Shown: positions 1 through 6,515, numbered from the stretch's first letter. The stretch is DNA of 8,191 nucleotides from JASFRS01 sp050114795 (GCA_050114795.1 JASFRS010000105.1:1-8191), one strand, 5' to 3'. Translations and numbers: made by a program. The notes: a model not told the origin generated them from the sequence alone.

Positions 1-480
1 AGCAATTGAAGTCAGCGCCTGGATTTCATCCAGGCTGTAAACAGTGCCCAATTCTGTGGATTGAGTGATGGACATGGCTTTGGGGTCGGCCATATGAACA
101 GTGCGGTAATAACGACCTAGAGCAGCCTTAAAGGCATCTGCACTCATCTTCCCATTATCACCACTCACCAGTGTTAATTTTGCGCCGCCTGAGAAGAATT
201 CAGGTGCCCCGCACTCATCCATCTCCATATGAGCTTCTTCATAAGCGAATATGGTGCCATAGGGTGGCGACATAACAGCGGCGGTAATGGAATTCGCAGC
301 CGTGCCTGTGACAAGCGGAAATACAGCGACGCGCTTTTCAAAGATATCTGAAAACACATCATCAAGTTGCGCTGTCCATTGGTCAGCCCCATAGGCAGGG
401 GCGATATCTTCATTCGCCTTGATCAAGGCATCCATAATTTCCGGGCAAACCGGGGCTGTGTTGTCAGATAGGAAACTCAT
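1..480 (-). CDS. ltaE: Low-specificity L-threonine aldolase, partial (3' part beyond left edge)
   Basis: PLP-dependent aldolase expected to split L-threonine or L-allo-threonine into glycine and acetaldehyde in the cytoplasm. The first 160 residues are visible. They show the family's opening SDNTA (residues 5-9), an AYGAD motif (29-33), the cofactor-binding TGTAANS stretch (58-64), and HMEMDECGAPEFFSGGAKL starting at H84, where the His should stack on the PLP ring. The PLP lysine and the C-terminal domain fall outside the window; the family is about 340-350 residues long. This is the form common in pseudomonads and alphaproteobacteria rather than the shorter E. coli LtaE type. The ATG overlaps the stop of the upstream malyl-CoA lyase-like gene as ATGA. 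No strong Shine-Dalgarno lies close before it, so translation is probably coupled. Substrate preference among beta-hydroxy amino acids cannot be read from the sequence. Confidence 0.87.
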   Translation of the reverse strand, partial: MSFLSDNTAPVCPEIMDALIKANEDIAPAYGADQWTAQLDDVFSDIFEKRVAVFPLVTGTAANSITAAVMSPPYGTIFAYEEAHMEMDECGAPEFFSGGAKLTLVSGDNGKMSADAFKAALGRYYRTVHMADPKAMSITQSTELGTVYSLDEIQALTSIA

Positions 481-1508
481 AAGCCGTAAACACCCGCCAA
501 TTCTTTATCTTTCTTGGCCACCAGACGCGCCAAATCGACCATGACTTTCGCCTGCTTCCAAGTCGCATCATCTTGCATTTTACCGTCAATCATGACCGCT
601 CCTGTACCATCAGGCATGGCCTCTAAAATCTTCTTTGCAAAGGCGACCTCTTCCGGGTCCGGTGAGAAAACCTGCTTTGCGATTGCAATTTGTGAGGGAT
701 GCAAAGTCCAAGCTCCCACACAACCCATGAGAAACGCATTTCGGAATTGAACTTCACAGGCGCGAGGATCGGAGAAATCTCCAAAGGGGCCATAAAAGGC
801 TTTGATTCCAGCAGACTGGCAAGCATCGACCATGCGTGCGACCGTATAGTGCCACAGATCTTGTTGCAGGAATTGCCGGTCTTCCCCATCGCTTAGCACG
901 CCATAGCCAGGATGCCCGCCGCCAACGCGTGTAGTCTTCATCCCCCTGCTCGCCGCCAAGTCTGCGGGGCCAAGGGAAATACCATGCATGCGCGGTGATG
1001 CATTACAGATGTCTTCCACATTTTTCACGCCTTGGGCCGTTTCCAAAATGGCATGAATGGAAAGCGGTTTCTTAAGGCCGTGGCGCGCCTCCAATTGCGC
1101 CAAAAGCTGGTCCAGATAGTGGATGTCCCAAGCGCCTTCCACCTTGGGCAGCATGATGACGTCCAATTTATCGCCCAGGCCTTCCACCAATGCCTGCACA
1201 TCGTCCAGAAACCATGGCGAATTCAACGGATTAACCCTTGTCCACAGCCCTGTATCACCGAAATCGACGGCCTGCCCCACTTCAATAAAGCCCGCCCTTG
1301 CGGCTTCCTTCGCATCTGCTGGAATGGCGTCTTCCAGATTTCCCAGAATCACATCGACCTGCGTTACCATGTCCGGGACTTTGGCGCGCATTTTCTCCAT
1401 ATGAGGTGGGAAGAAATGAATCATGCGTTCAAGTTTGGTGGGCTGCTCACGCAGCGGTTCCGGTGCGCCTATGGCCAGTGGCTTGAAGAAGTCCTTGGGA
1501 TGTTTCAT
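477..1508 (-). CDS. HpcH/HpaI aldolase family CoA-ester lyase, malyl-CoA lyase-like
   Basis: TIM-barrel lyase of the HpcH/HpaI (CitE/malyl-CoA lyase) family, 343 residues from the chosen start. Members cleave or form acyl-CoA thioesters such as malyl-CoA (acetyl-CoA plus glyoxylate) or beta-methylmalyl-CoA (propionyl-CoA plus glyoxylate). Visible family marks are NLEDAI (57-62), the CoA/substrate arginine in TRVN (R91), the MLPKVE strand (119-124), ILET with the Mg-binding Glu (E156), SLGPADLAAS with the Mg-binding Asp (D183), and the C-terminal GAWTLHPSQI stretch. I chose the ATG at 1508 because AAAGAGA lies five bases before it. The in-frame GTG seven codons upstream sits inside an inverted repeat and has no ribosome binding site. 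It overlaps the downstream threonine aldolase by four bases. Exact substrate is not established; it is somewhat longer than CitE-type lyases and close to Mcl1 length. Confidence 0.82.
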   Translation of the reverse strand: MKHPKDFFKPLAIGAPEPLREQPTKLERMIHFFPPHMEKMRAKVPDMVTQVDVILGNLEDAIPADAKEAARAGFIEVGQAVDFGDTGLWTRVNPLNSPWFLDDVQALVEGLGDKLDVIMLPKVEGAWDIHYLDQLLAQLEARHGLKKPLSIHAILETAQGVKNVEDICNASPRMHGISLGPADLAASRGMKTTRVGGGHPGYGVLSDGEDRQFLQQDLWHYTVARMVDACQSAGIKAFYGPFGDFSDPRACEVQFRNAFLMGCVGAWTLHPSQIAIAKQVFSPDPEEVAFAKKILEAMPDGTGAVMIDGKMQDDATWKQAKVMVDLARLVAKKDKELAGVYGL

Positions 1509-1513
1509 GGCTG

Positions 1514-1520
1514 TCTCTTT
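1514..1520 (-). promoter_or_regulatory. Ribosome binding site deciding the start of the malyl-CoA lyase-like gene
   Basis: The minus strand reads AAAGAGA, five bases before the ATG at 1508. It is purine-rich but not a perfect Shine-Dalgarno. It supports the ATG over the upstream GTG at 1529, which would place this site inside the coding region. Confidence 0.55.
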
Positions 1521-1521
1521 A

Positions 1522-1536
1522 TGTTGCACTGCAACA
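1522..1536. repeat. 15-base inverted repeat in the divergent gap, possible operator
   Basis: TGTTGC-ACT-GCAACA is a perfect 6-3-6 inverted repeat between the divergent malyl-CoA lyase-like and aminotransferase-fold genes. It lies 13-28 bases before the ATG of the minus-strand gene, directly beside its ribosome binding site. As DNA it could be an operator near the transcription start; as RNA it could form a short hairpin next to the Shine-Dalgarno. No regulator gene is present in the window to pair it with. Confidence 0.4.
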
Positions 1537-1564
1537 GACTAGAAAAGGATTTCCAGACATGCAA
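1536..1564 (-). promoter_or_regulatory. Weak candidate promoter for the malyl-CoA lyase-like operon
   Basis: On the minus strand TTGCAT (1559-1564) and TAGTCT (1536-1541) are 17 bases apart. The -35 is a fair match and the -10 is poor (three of six). The inverted repeat at 1522-1536 begins at the end of the -10, where a repressor site would be expected. I saw no equally good promoter for the plus-strand gene in this gap. Confidence 0.25.
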
Positions 1565-1594
1565 TGGGTGTTATGAATGATGCCTGCGAATAAT

Positions 1595-1599
1595 GAGGA
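1595..1599 (+). promoter_or_regulatory. Ribosome binding site deciding the start of the aminotransferase-fold gene
   Basis: GAGGA lies seven bases before the ATG at 1607. It supports this start rather than the in-frame ATGs at 1577 and 1580, which lack a comparable site and add residues without family similarity. Confidence 0.65.
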
Positions 1600-1606
1600 C
1601 AATTTC

Positions 1607-2824
1607 ATGCCATTTGACATCAACAGCGTTCGTTTAGCCTTCCCTTCCATGCGGGATGATCGGATTTATCTCGATAATCCGGCGGGCACCCAAGTGCCTC
1701 ATCAAGTGGTTGAGCGGATGACCGAATGTCTGTTGGAAGCCAATGCAAATCTGGGAGGAGGCTTTCCGACCTCCACCCATGCAGAGGCGCTTGTGGAAGG
1801 CGCACGTTCAGCTTTAGCTGATTTCCTTGGGGCACCGTCTGACCGAGACATCATCTTTGGGGCAAATATGACAACGCTAACCTTTCATGTGGGCCGCTCT
1901 ATCATGAAAAGTTTCAAGCCCGGTGATGAAATCATCCTGTCTGCCATGTGCCATGATGCCAATGTTCATCCCTGGGTATTGCTGGCTCAAGACTATGGTT
2001 TGAAAGTGAAATTCTTCGAATTTGACCAGCAAAGCTATGAATATGACCTCGCCCGGCTGGATGACGTTATTACCGACAAAACCCGCCTTATCGCACTTGG
2101 CTATGCCAGCAATATTTTCGGCACTATCAACCCGGTTAAAGAAGTTTGCAAAAAAGCACATGAGATTGGCGCCATCAGCTATATCGACGCCGTGGCATTT
2201 GCCCCTCATGGGCCAATTGATGTGCAGGACCTGGGCTGCGATTTTTTGGTTTGTTCAACCTATAAATTCTATGGCCCGCACCAAGGCGTGCTCTATGGCC
2301 GTAGGGAAGTATTAGAGACGCTGACACCTTATAAAGTCCGCCCTGCCCCGGACGCTTTGCCGGACTGTTTTGAAACCGGCACACAAAACCATGAATGCCT
2401 GGCTGGCACCTTGGGCGCGCTTGAATATCTGGAAAGCCTGGCCGATGGTGGCCTGACCGACCGCCGCGCCCGACTGCATAGCGCCATGGCGAATATGGAA
2501 GCCTATGAAGCGCGGTTGGGATGGCAGTTGATTGACGGTTTATCCAAAATTCCAAGCCTTAAAATCCACGGCATCACCAATCCGAACCGGGCCGCACATC
2601 GCGTACCTACAATTTCCTTCACTTTGGATGGGCGCAATTCAAAAGAACTGGCCACAGCACTGGTCGACAAAGGCATATATAGCTGGGCCGGGTACAGCTA
2701 TGCGCTGGAATCAGCACGCCGCCTTGGCCTGTTAGACCACGGCGGCGTCGTTCGCTTTGGCATTGCCCATTACAACACGGAAGAAGAGATGGAGCGGGTT
2801 ATTCAGGCTGTTGCAGCGCTGTAA
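1607..2824 (+). CDS. Cysteine desulfurase-like class V aminotransferase-fold protein
   Basis: A 405-residue PLP enzyme of the SufS/CsdA-like, isopenicillin N epimerase-like group; it most resembles the subfamily known from Vibrio VC1184. Visible marks are YLDNPAGTQVP (21-31), a CHDANVHPW motif with the PLP-stacking His (H116), YIDAVAFAPHG with the Asp that binds the pyridine nitrogen (D194), and STYKFYGPH with the PLP lysine K220. The C-terminal end RFGIAHYNTEEE is also typical. In true SufS-type desulfurases a catalytic Cys sits in an RTGHHCA-like loop. Here the matching region (about 357-368, IYSWAGYSYALE) has no Cys, so sulfur release from cysteine is doubtful and the real substrate is unknown. 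It is the only plus-strand gene and ends tail to tail with the fumarylacetoacetase gene. Confidence 0.82.
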   Translation: MPFDINSVRLAFPSMRDDRIYLDNPAGTQVPHQVVERMTECLLEANANLGGGFPTSTHAEALVEGARSALADFLGAPSDRDIIFGANMTTLTFHVGRSIMKSFKPGDEIILSAMCHDANVHPWVLLAQDYGLKVKFFEFDQQSYEYDLARLDDVITDKTRLIALGYASNIFGTINPVKEVCKKAHEIGAISYIDAVAFAPHGPIDVQDLGCDFLVCSTYKFYGPHQGVLYGRREVLETLTPYKVRPAPDALPDCFETGTQNHECLAGTLGALEYLESLADGGLTDRRARLHSAMANMEAYEARLGWQLIDGLSKIPSLKIHGITNPNRAAHRVPTISFTLDGRNSKELATALVDKGIYSWAGYSYALESARRLGLLDHGGVVRFGIAHYNTEEEMERVIQAVAAL

Positions 2825-3821
2825 CTTCCTGCTCAATCGCACCGAAGACGGACTGGCCTTGTTTATCAAGAACTTCCAGCTTGACTTTATCACCGAATTT
2901 TAAAAATTCAGTGCTTGGTTTGCCATTTTCAATCGTCTCAATCATACGGATTTCAGCGATACAGCTATAGCCCACACCGCCTTCAGAGATTGGCTTGCCT
3001 GGCCCGTCATTCAGCTTATTCGACACGGTGCCAGACCCGATAATAGTTCCCGCCCCCAGGTTACGGGTTTTAGTGACATGTTCAATCAAACGCGCGAAAC
3101 TAAACGTCATGTCCACACCAGCATCTGGGCAACCAAAGTCTTCACCATTGATGGCGGAACGCAAGGGCAGATGAAGCTTGGCCTCTTTCCAATCACCCCC
3201 CAATTCGTCCGGTGTGACGGCCACAGGCGCAAAGGCTGTAGCTGGTTTTGACTGATAAAAGCCGAAACCTTTAGCCAATTCGCCTGGAATGAGATTGCGC
3301 AGAGAGACATCATTTACCAGCATCACAAGCTTGATATGCTCATGTGCATCCGCCTCTTTTGTCGCCATGGAGACATCATCAGTGATGACTGCAATCTCGC
3401 CTTCCAAATCAATGCCAAAGCTTTCATCCGGCACGATGATCGGGTCATAAGCGCCGCACAAATCATCTGAACCGCCCTGATAAACAAGCGGGTCTTCCCA
3501 AAAGCTTGGCGGCATTTCCGCACCACGAGCTTTACGCACCAATTCCACATGATTGACATAGGCTGAGCCATCCACCCAATGATAGGCACGCGGCAAAGGC
3601 GCTGCGCATTGCATGGGGTCAAAGGGGTGTTTTTGCGCCACTTCGCCTGAATTCAGATTATCTGAGACCACTTGCAAACGCGGCGCCACACTGTCCCAGT
3701 TATCAAGTGCCGCCTGCATTGTTTTGGCAATCTGCCCTGCGTGTACATAATGTTTCAAGTCATGGGACACGACAATAAGCGTGCCGTCCCGGCCGCCCGT
3801 TTTCAGGCTTGCTAATTTCAT
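2799..3821 (-). CDS. fahA: Fumarylacetoacetase (fumarylacetoacetate hydrolase)
   Basis: Last enzyme of the homogentisate route: hydrolyses 4-fumarylacetoacetate to fumarate and acetoacetate. It has 340 residues, the bacterial form, shorter than the roughly 420-residue animal enzyme. The catalytic set seems complete by comparison with mouse FAH. D84 and H91 in WVDGSAYVNH keep the seven-residue spacing of mouse D126/H133. E140 and E142 in DLEGEIAV match the two metal glutamates, and D171 in NDVSLRN matches the metal Asp. K192 in SKPATAFAP and the late GSGTVSN loop (262-268) also fit. Its ATG is 12 bases after the hmgA stop and the ribosome binding site AAAGGGA starts inside that stop codon, so the pair is surely co-transcribed and probably translationally coupled. 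The end overlaps the plus-strand gene by 26 bases. Confidence 0.93.
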   Translation of the reverse strand: MKLASLKTGGRDGTLIVVSHDLKHYVHAGQIAKTMQAALDNWDSVAPRLQVVSDNLNSGEVAQKHPFDPMQCAAPLPRAYHWVDGSAYVNHVELVRKARGAEMPPSFWEDPLVYQGGSDDLCGAYDPIIVPDESFGIDLEGEIAVITDDVSMATKEADAHEHIKLVMLVNDVSLRNLIPGELAKGFGFYQSKPATAFAPVAVTPDELGGDWKEAKLHLPLRSAINGEDFGCPDAGVDMTFSFARLIEHVTKTRNLGAGTIIGSGTVSNKLNDGPGKPISEGGVGYSCIAEIRMIETIENGKPSTEFLKFGDKVKLEVLDKQGQSVFGAIEQEVTALQQPE

Positions 3822-3833
3822 GGGAATTTCCCT

Positions 3834-4967
3834 TTATTCTTTGGTTTTCCAGCTATCTTTATAGCCGGTCCATTCAACTTTTGACGCCGCTTCACACACA
3901 TCAAGCGCATCTCTTGTATCAATCATCACCGCATATTCATCGGTTGCGGATTTGGATTGTTTTAACATGTTTTTCAGCGCTTTGGGATGCGGACCATGGG
4001 TGAAGCCGCAGGGATGAAATGTCATCATGCCCGGGTGGATATTATCCCGGCTGAAAAAATCACCCGCGTGATAGAACAGCACTTCATCATAATCATCATT
4101 ATTATGGAAGAATGGCACTTTCAACGCACCCTCATCACTTTCAAAGGGTCTGGGTGCAAAAGTACAAACAACAAAGCGCCCCGCCACGAATGTCGTATGG
4201 GCTGAAGGGGGCAGATGAAAACGATGGCTCATTAATGGGCGGATATGCCGGATATTGATGCGCACGACAGATAAATCCCCTGTCCAGCCCTGTGCGTCCA
4301 GTGGGTTGAACGGATAGGTGATGGTGCTCATTTCATCACGACGCTTTACAAAGACCCTCGTTTCTCTTGTATCACTTTGCTGTGCTAAGAAGCTGTCATC
4401 TATTTCAGGCGTGTCCAGCAACGCTTTATCAAAAATAGCATGATGGCCGACCAAACCCTTGTCAGGCAATTGATAGGTGGAATTGGTCGCTTCAATCATC
4501 AACATTGCCAATGGTGAAGTCGGCTCTATGCGCCACATCGTCCCGCGCGGAATAATGACATAATCGCCCGTCTCAATTTTTAAATGGCCAAAATCACTAA
4601 AGAAATCCCCTGCCCCTTCATGAATAAACAGCAGTTGATCACCGTCTCCATTGCGCGCCAAATCACCCATCTTGTCACTCAGCCGCCAAAGGCGGACGGA
4701 ACAATGGGCGTTTTTCAAAATCTCCGGCGCGGACCAAGGAATATTTTGCGCTTCATTCAATTTGACTAAGTCAAATGCGCGGGGGCTTAAGGGACCTTCA
4801 AAATCCACCCAACCCGTTGGCGGGTTCTTATGGTAAAATTGCGCAGCCGGGCCAAAAAAGCCTTCTTTGGACATTTCCCGTTCATAAGTGCCTTCAGGCA
4901 AATCAGCATGAGCTTGGCGTGAGGCACGGCCTTTGGATTGGGAAAAACTTATATACCGGCTGGACAT
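3834..4967 (-). CDS. hmgA: Homogentisate 1,2-dioxygenase, short form
   Basis: Non-heme iron cupin enzyme that opens homogentisate to maleylacetoacetate in tyrosine and phenylalanine breakdown. It has 377 residues, clearly shorter than the roughly 430-445-residue human and Pseudomonas enzymes, but like a compact form known in other bacteria. The C-terminal cupin carries FFHNNDDYDEVLFYH followed by TFHPCGFTHGPHP. By position H288, E295 and H324 should be the iron ligands, with H318 beside them. The N-terminal half has a second cupin-like block (GDQLLFIHEG, then GDYVIIPRGTMW at 134-145). The ATG at 4967 follows AGGGGA at 4976-4981 with eight bases between. It leads the hmgA-fahA operon. The isomerase and the homogentisate-forming dioxygenase are not in the window. 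Family assignment is firm; enzyme activity is inferred from motif and operon partner. Confidence 0.92.
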   Translation of the reverse strand: MSSRYISFSQSKGRASRQAHADLPEGTYEREMSKEGFFGPAAQFYHKNPPTGWVDFEGPLSPRAFDLVKLNEAQNIPWSAPEILKNAHCSVRLWRLSDKMGDLARNGDGDQLLFIHEGAGDFFSDFGHLKIETGDYVIIPRGTMWRIEPTSPLAMLMIEATNSTYQLPDKGLVGHHAIFDKALLDTPEIDDSFLAQQSDTRETRVFVKRRDEMSTITYPFNPLDAQGWTGDLSVVRINIRHIRPLMSHRFHLPPSAHTTFVAGRFVVCTFAPRPFESDEGALKVPFFHNNDDYDEVLFYHAGDFFSRDNIHPGMMTFHPCGFTHGPHPKALKNMLKQSKSATDEYAVMIDTRDALDVCEAASKVEWTGYKDSWKTKE

Positions 4968-4975
4968 GGCGCAGA

Positions 4976-4981
4976 TCCCCT
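4976..4981 (-). promoter_or_regulatory. Ribosome binding site of hmgA
   Basis: The minus strand reads AGGGGA with eight bases before the ATG at 4967. This is the strongest Shine-Dalgarno near this gene and fixes its start. Confidence 0.65.
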
Positions 4982-4996
4982 ATTGAATTGCGCCAT

Positions 4997-5025
4997 ATAG
5001 TTACAAATGAAACTAATTGAGTCAA
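4997..5025 (-). promoter_or_regulatory. Candidate hmgA promoter
   Basis: On the minus strand TTGACT (5020-5025, five of six -35 bases) is followed after 17 bases by AACTAT (4997-5002), a weak -10. A TATATG at 4994-4999 is an alternative -10 but at 20 bases spacing. Transcription would begin near 4990, giving a leader of about 20 bases that contains the hmgA ribosome binding site. The pseudo-palindrome at 4998-5015 covers the spacer and -10. Confidence 0.45.
4998..5015. promoter_or_regulatory. Pseudo-palindrome over the hmgA promoter, likely repressor operator
   Basis: TAGTTACAAATGAAACTA pairs in seven of nine positions about its centre, with arms TAGTT and AACTA. It lies between the candidate -35 and -10 of hmgA, where a bound dimer would block RNA polymerase. 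Symmetric sites of this size suit MarR-like dimeric regulators, which often control aromatic breakdown. The assignment to any one family is inference, as no regulator gene is in the window. Confidence 0.45.
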
Positions 5026-5061
5026 GGGACATCGCTGCCAAGCGCACAATACGCCCCTTAT

Positions 5062-5079
5062 GAATTCCAATTGGAATTC
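5062..5079. repeat. 18-base perfect palindrome upstream of hmgA
   Basis: GAATTCCAATTGGAATTC is identical to its own reverse complement over all 18 bases, with no spacer. It lies 36 bases upstream of the candidate hmgA -35 and about 60 bases past the stop of the YHS gene. With no loop and no following T-run it is a poor terminator; a DNA-binding site is more likely. Confidence 0.5.
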
Positions 5080-5099
5080 CGAGGTAAAATGGGGAAACT

Positions 5100-5129
5100 C
5101 CAAGGTGCTTAAAACTTAAAACACCCTGG
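5100..5129 (-). terminator. Weak hairpin after the YHS gene, possible terminator
   Basis: In the minus-strand transcript CCAGGGUG pairs with CACCUUGG (stem 5122-5129 with 5100-5107, eight pairs including one G-U), with A/U-rich bases inside that may extend the stem. In the plus-strand sense the G-U becomes an A-C mismatch, so the hairpin favours minus-strand transcripts. It starts 10 bases after the stop of the YHS gene. Only three U's follow (AGUUUCCCC), so intrinsic termination would be weak; it may instead protect the 3' end. Confidence 0.35.
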
Positions 5130-5139
5130 ATTAGCACCC

Positions 5140-5595
5140 TTATTCTGCCAGAACCGAAGGCCAATTTTCATTGCCATCAACGATGTAAGTTGCGGTGTCT
5201 TTCAACCATTCAGCCTGTGTAGGTTTGTTATAATTCAGATAGAGCTTATCATCGATGATACGCCACGCTTGCGGGTCAGCAGAGGCTGTATACCCATGCG
5301 AGACCGCCCAGGCACAATAGCCGCCAAACTGCGGCGCATAGGCTTCTGGATTGGCTTTAAACTTGGCCAAATGGTCGGCGCTAGCGAAAAGCCAGGTCGC
5401 TCCTTTCCATTCAGTGCTAAACTCACTTTTCCCTTCCGCAGGTTCACCCTGAGTGAAATAAGCAACTGTGTCATAACCAGATACCGCAGGTGCGCTTGCA
5501 CTTGCAGTGTAAATCTCACTTTTCGCAGTGGGATAAAACACATAAGCTGCAACAGCAGCAGCTACAACGAGAACTGCAATAATAATCTTTTTCAT
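5140..5595 (-). CDS. Exported or membrane-anchored YHS-domain protein
   Basis: A small 151-residue protein. Residues 2-20 (two lysines, then IIIAVLVVAAAVAAYVF) form a signal peptide or single membrane anchor, putting the rest in the periplasm. The body is a YHS-type domain: GYDTVAYFTQGEPAEGK (40-56), a W-x-G-x-x-W block (63-68), PEAYAPQFGGYCAWAVSHG (83-101), then DPQAWRIIDDKLYLNYN. The family is linked to metal binding; C94 in GGYCA sits where some relatives carry selenocysteine. Here the codon is TGT, so it is an ordinary Cys. The start overlaps the nitrilase stop as ATGA, with only a poor GAAGA-like ribosome site, so translation is probably coupled. Its function, and why it is tied to a nitrilase, are unknown. 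Confidence 0.83.
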   Translation of the reverse strand: MKKIIIAVLVVAAAVAAYVFYPTAKSEIYTASASAPAVSGYDTVAYFTQGEPAEGKSEFSTEWKGATWLFASADHLAKFKANPEAYAPQFGGYCAWAVSHGYTASADPQAWRIIDDKLYLNYNKPTQAEWLKDTATYIVDGNENWPSVLAE

Positions 5596-6509
5596 TTTTC
5601 TTCATCTAATCCCATAACCAGTAAATCAAATACATCAGGCCGCTCATAATGACCGACCACGTCTAAATCATATTTGCCGCGAGCAATGGCCCCCAAATCC
5701 AGGTCCGCCACCAATACGGTTTCTTCCCCGAAGACAGGGCCAACCAGCACTTCTCCAGATGGGTCAATGATGCATGAGCCACCGCGAATAAGCACAGTTT
5801 CCGGGTCATTGCCCTGAATACAGTTATAATCATCGGGATAATCTGTACGTTCGGCAAATTGGCATGACGACAGCACAAAACAACGACCCTCAAAGGCAAT
5901 ATGCTTCATCGTTGGTAGCCAGGAATCACGATCATCAACCGTCGGCACACAATAAAGCATTACACCCTGCTTATACATCGCCGTGCGCAGCATGGGCATA
6001 TAGTTTTCCCAGCAAATCACAGCACCAACACGCCCCACCGGTGTATCAACCGCTTTCAATGTCGTACCGTCACCGAAACCCCAGATAAGGCGTTCCATCG
6101 CTGTTGGCATGAGTTTTCTGTGCTTACCCAGTAATGTACCGTCTTCACCGACATAAAGTGCTGTACAGTATAATGTTCCGCCATCCCGTTCAATCACACC
6201 CACAACCAGTGTTATGGCTAAAGATTTTGCAATTTTACAAAGCTGGTCGGTCACTGTCCCGGGCACCTCGATAGCTGCCTCAAAATAGCGCTGAAAGTCC
6301 TTCCGACCCTCTTCCGAACGCGTGCCAACACGGGCACCGAAATCAAGCCCCTTGGGATAACCGCCAATGAAAGCTTCTGGGAAAACCGCAATTTTTGCGC
6401 CTTTTTCCGCAGCTTCTTTTGCAAGATGCTCCAGCCTCTCCATCGTTGTTTTGATATCAAAAGCCTTAGGCGCTGCCTGCACGACAGCGGCCCGAACAGT
6501 CTTACTCAT
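5592..6509 (-). CDS. Nitrilase (carbon-nitrogen hydrolase family)
   Basis: Thiol enzyme expected to turn an organic nitrile into a carboxylic acid and ammonia in the cytoplasm. It has 305 residues from the ATG chosen. The catalytic set is complete: E45 in FPEAFIGGYPKG, K132 in HRKLMPT, C166 in CWENYMP, and the second Glu of the ERLIWGFGDG motif (E139). These motifs, with RDSWLPTMKHIAFEGRC after them, place it with true nitrilases rather than amidases, cyanide hydratases or Nit2-like omega-amidases, though substrate is not readable. The ATG at 6509 has AAGGA (6516-6520) six bases before it; an in-frame TTG two codons upstream would leave no room for that site. It follows phaB by 21 bases and overlaps the YHS gene by four. 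Confidence 0.9.
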   Translation of the reverse strand: MSKTVRAAVVQAAPKAFDIKTTMERLEHLAKEAAEKGAKIAVFPEAFIGGYPKGLDFGARVGTRSEEGRKDFQRYFEAAIEVPGTVTDQLCKIAKSLAITLVVGVIERDGGTLYCTALYVGEDGTLLGKHRKLMPTAMERLIWGFGDGTTLKAVDTPVGRVGAVICWENYMPMLRTAMYKQGVMLYCVPTVDDRDSWLPTMKHIAFEGRCFVLSSCQFAERTDYPDDYNCIQGNDPETVLIRGGSCIIDPSGEVLVGPVFGEETVLVADLDLGAIARGKYDLDVVGHYERPDVFDLLVMGLDEEK

Positions 6510-6515
6510 TAACAA

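Noticed and set aside
1572..1577. TATGAA as a -10 box for the plus-strand aminotransferase-fold gene
   Set aside because: No -35-like sequence stands at the right distance upstream, so its promoter remains unplaced.
1032..1580. 182-residue plus-strand open frame opposite the malyl-CoA lyase-like gene
   Set aside because: It lies antisense to a clearly recognised enzyme with intact motifs, has no family features of its own, and overlaps the divergent control region.
2175..2555. 126-residue minus-strand open frame inside the aminotransferase-fold gene
   Set aside because: Antisense shadow of a well-supported PLP enzyme gene, with no ribosome binding site or recognisable motif.
4086..4110. Run of repeated ATC/ATT triplets that looks like a simple repeat
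   Set aside because: It codes the conserved HNNDDYDE metal-site stretch of homogentisate dioxygenase, so it is explained by the protein.
5300..5330. Possible selenocysteine in the YHS protein
   Set aside because: The residue in the GGYCA motif is coded by TGT, an ordinary Cys codon, and no in-frame TGA occurs there.
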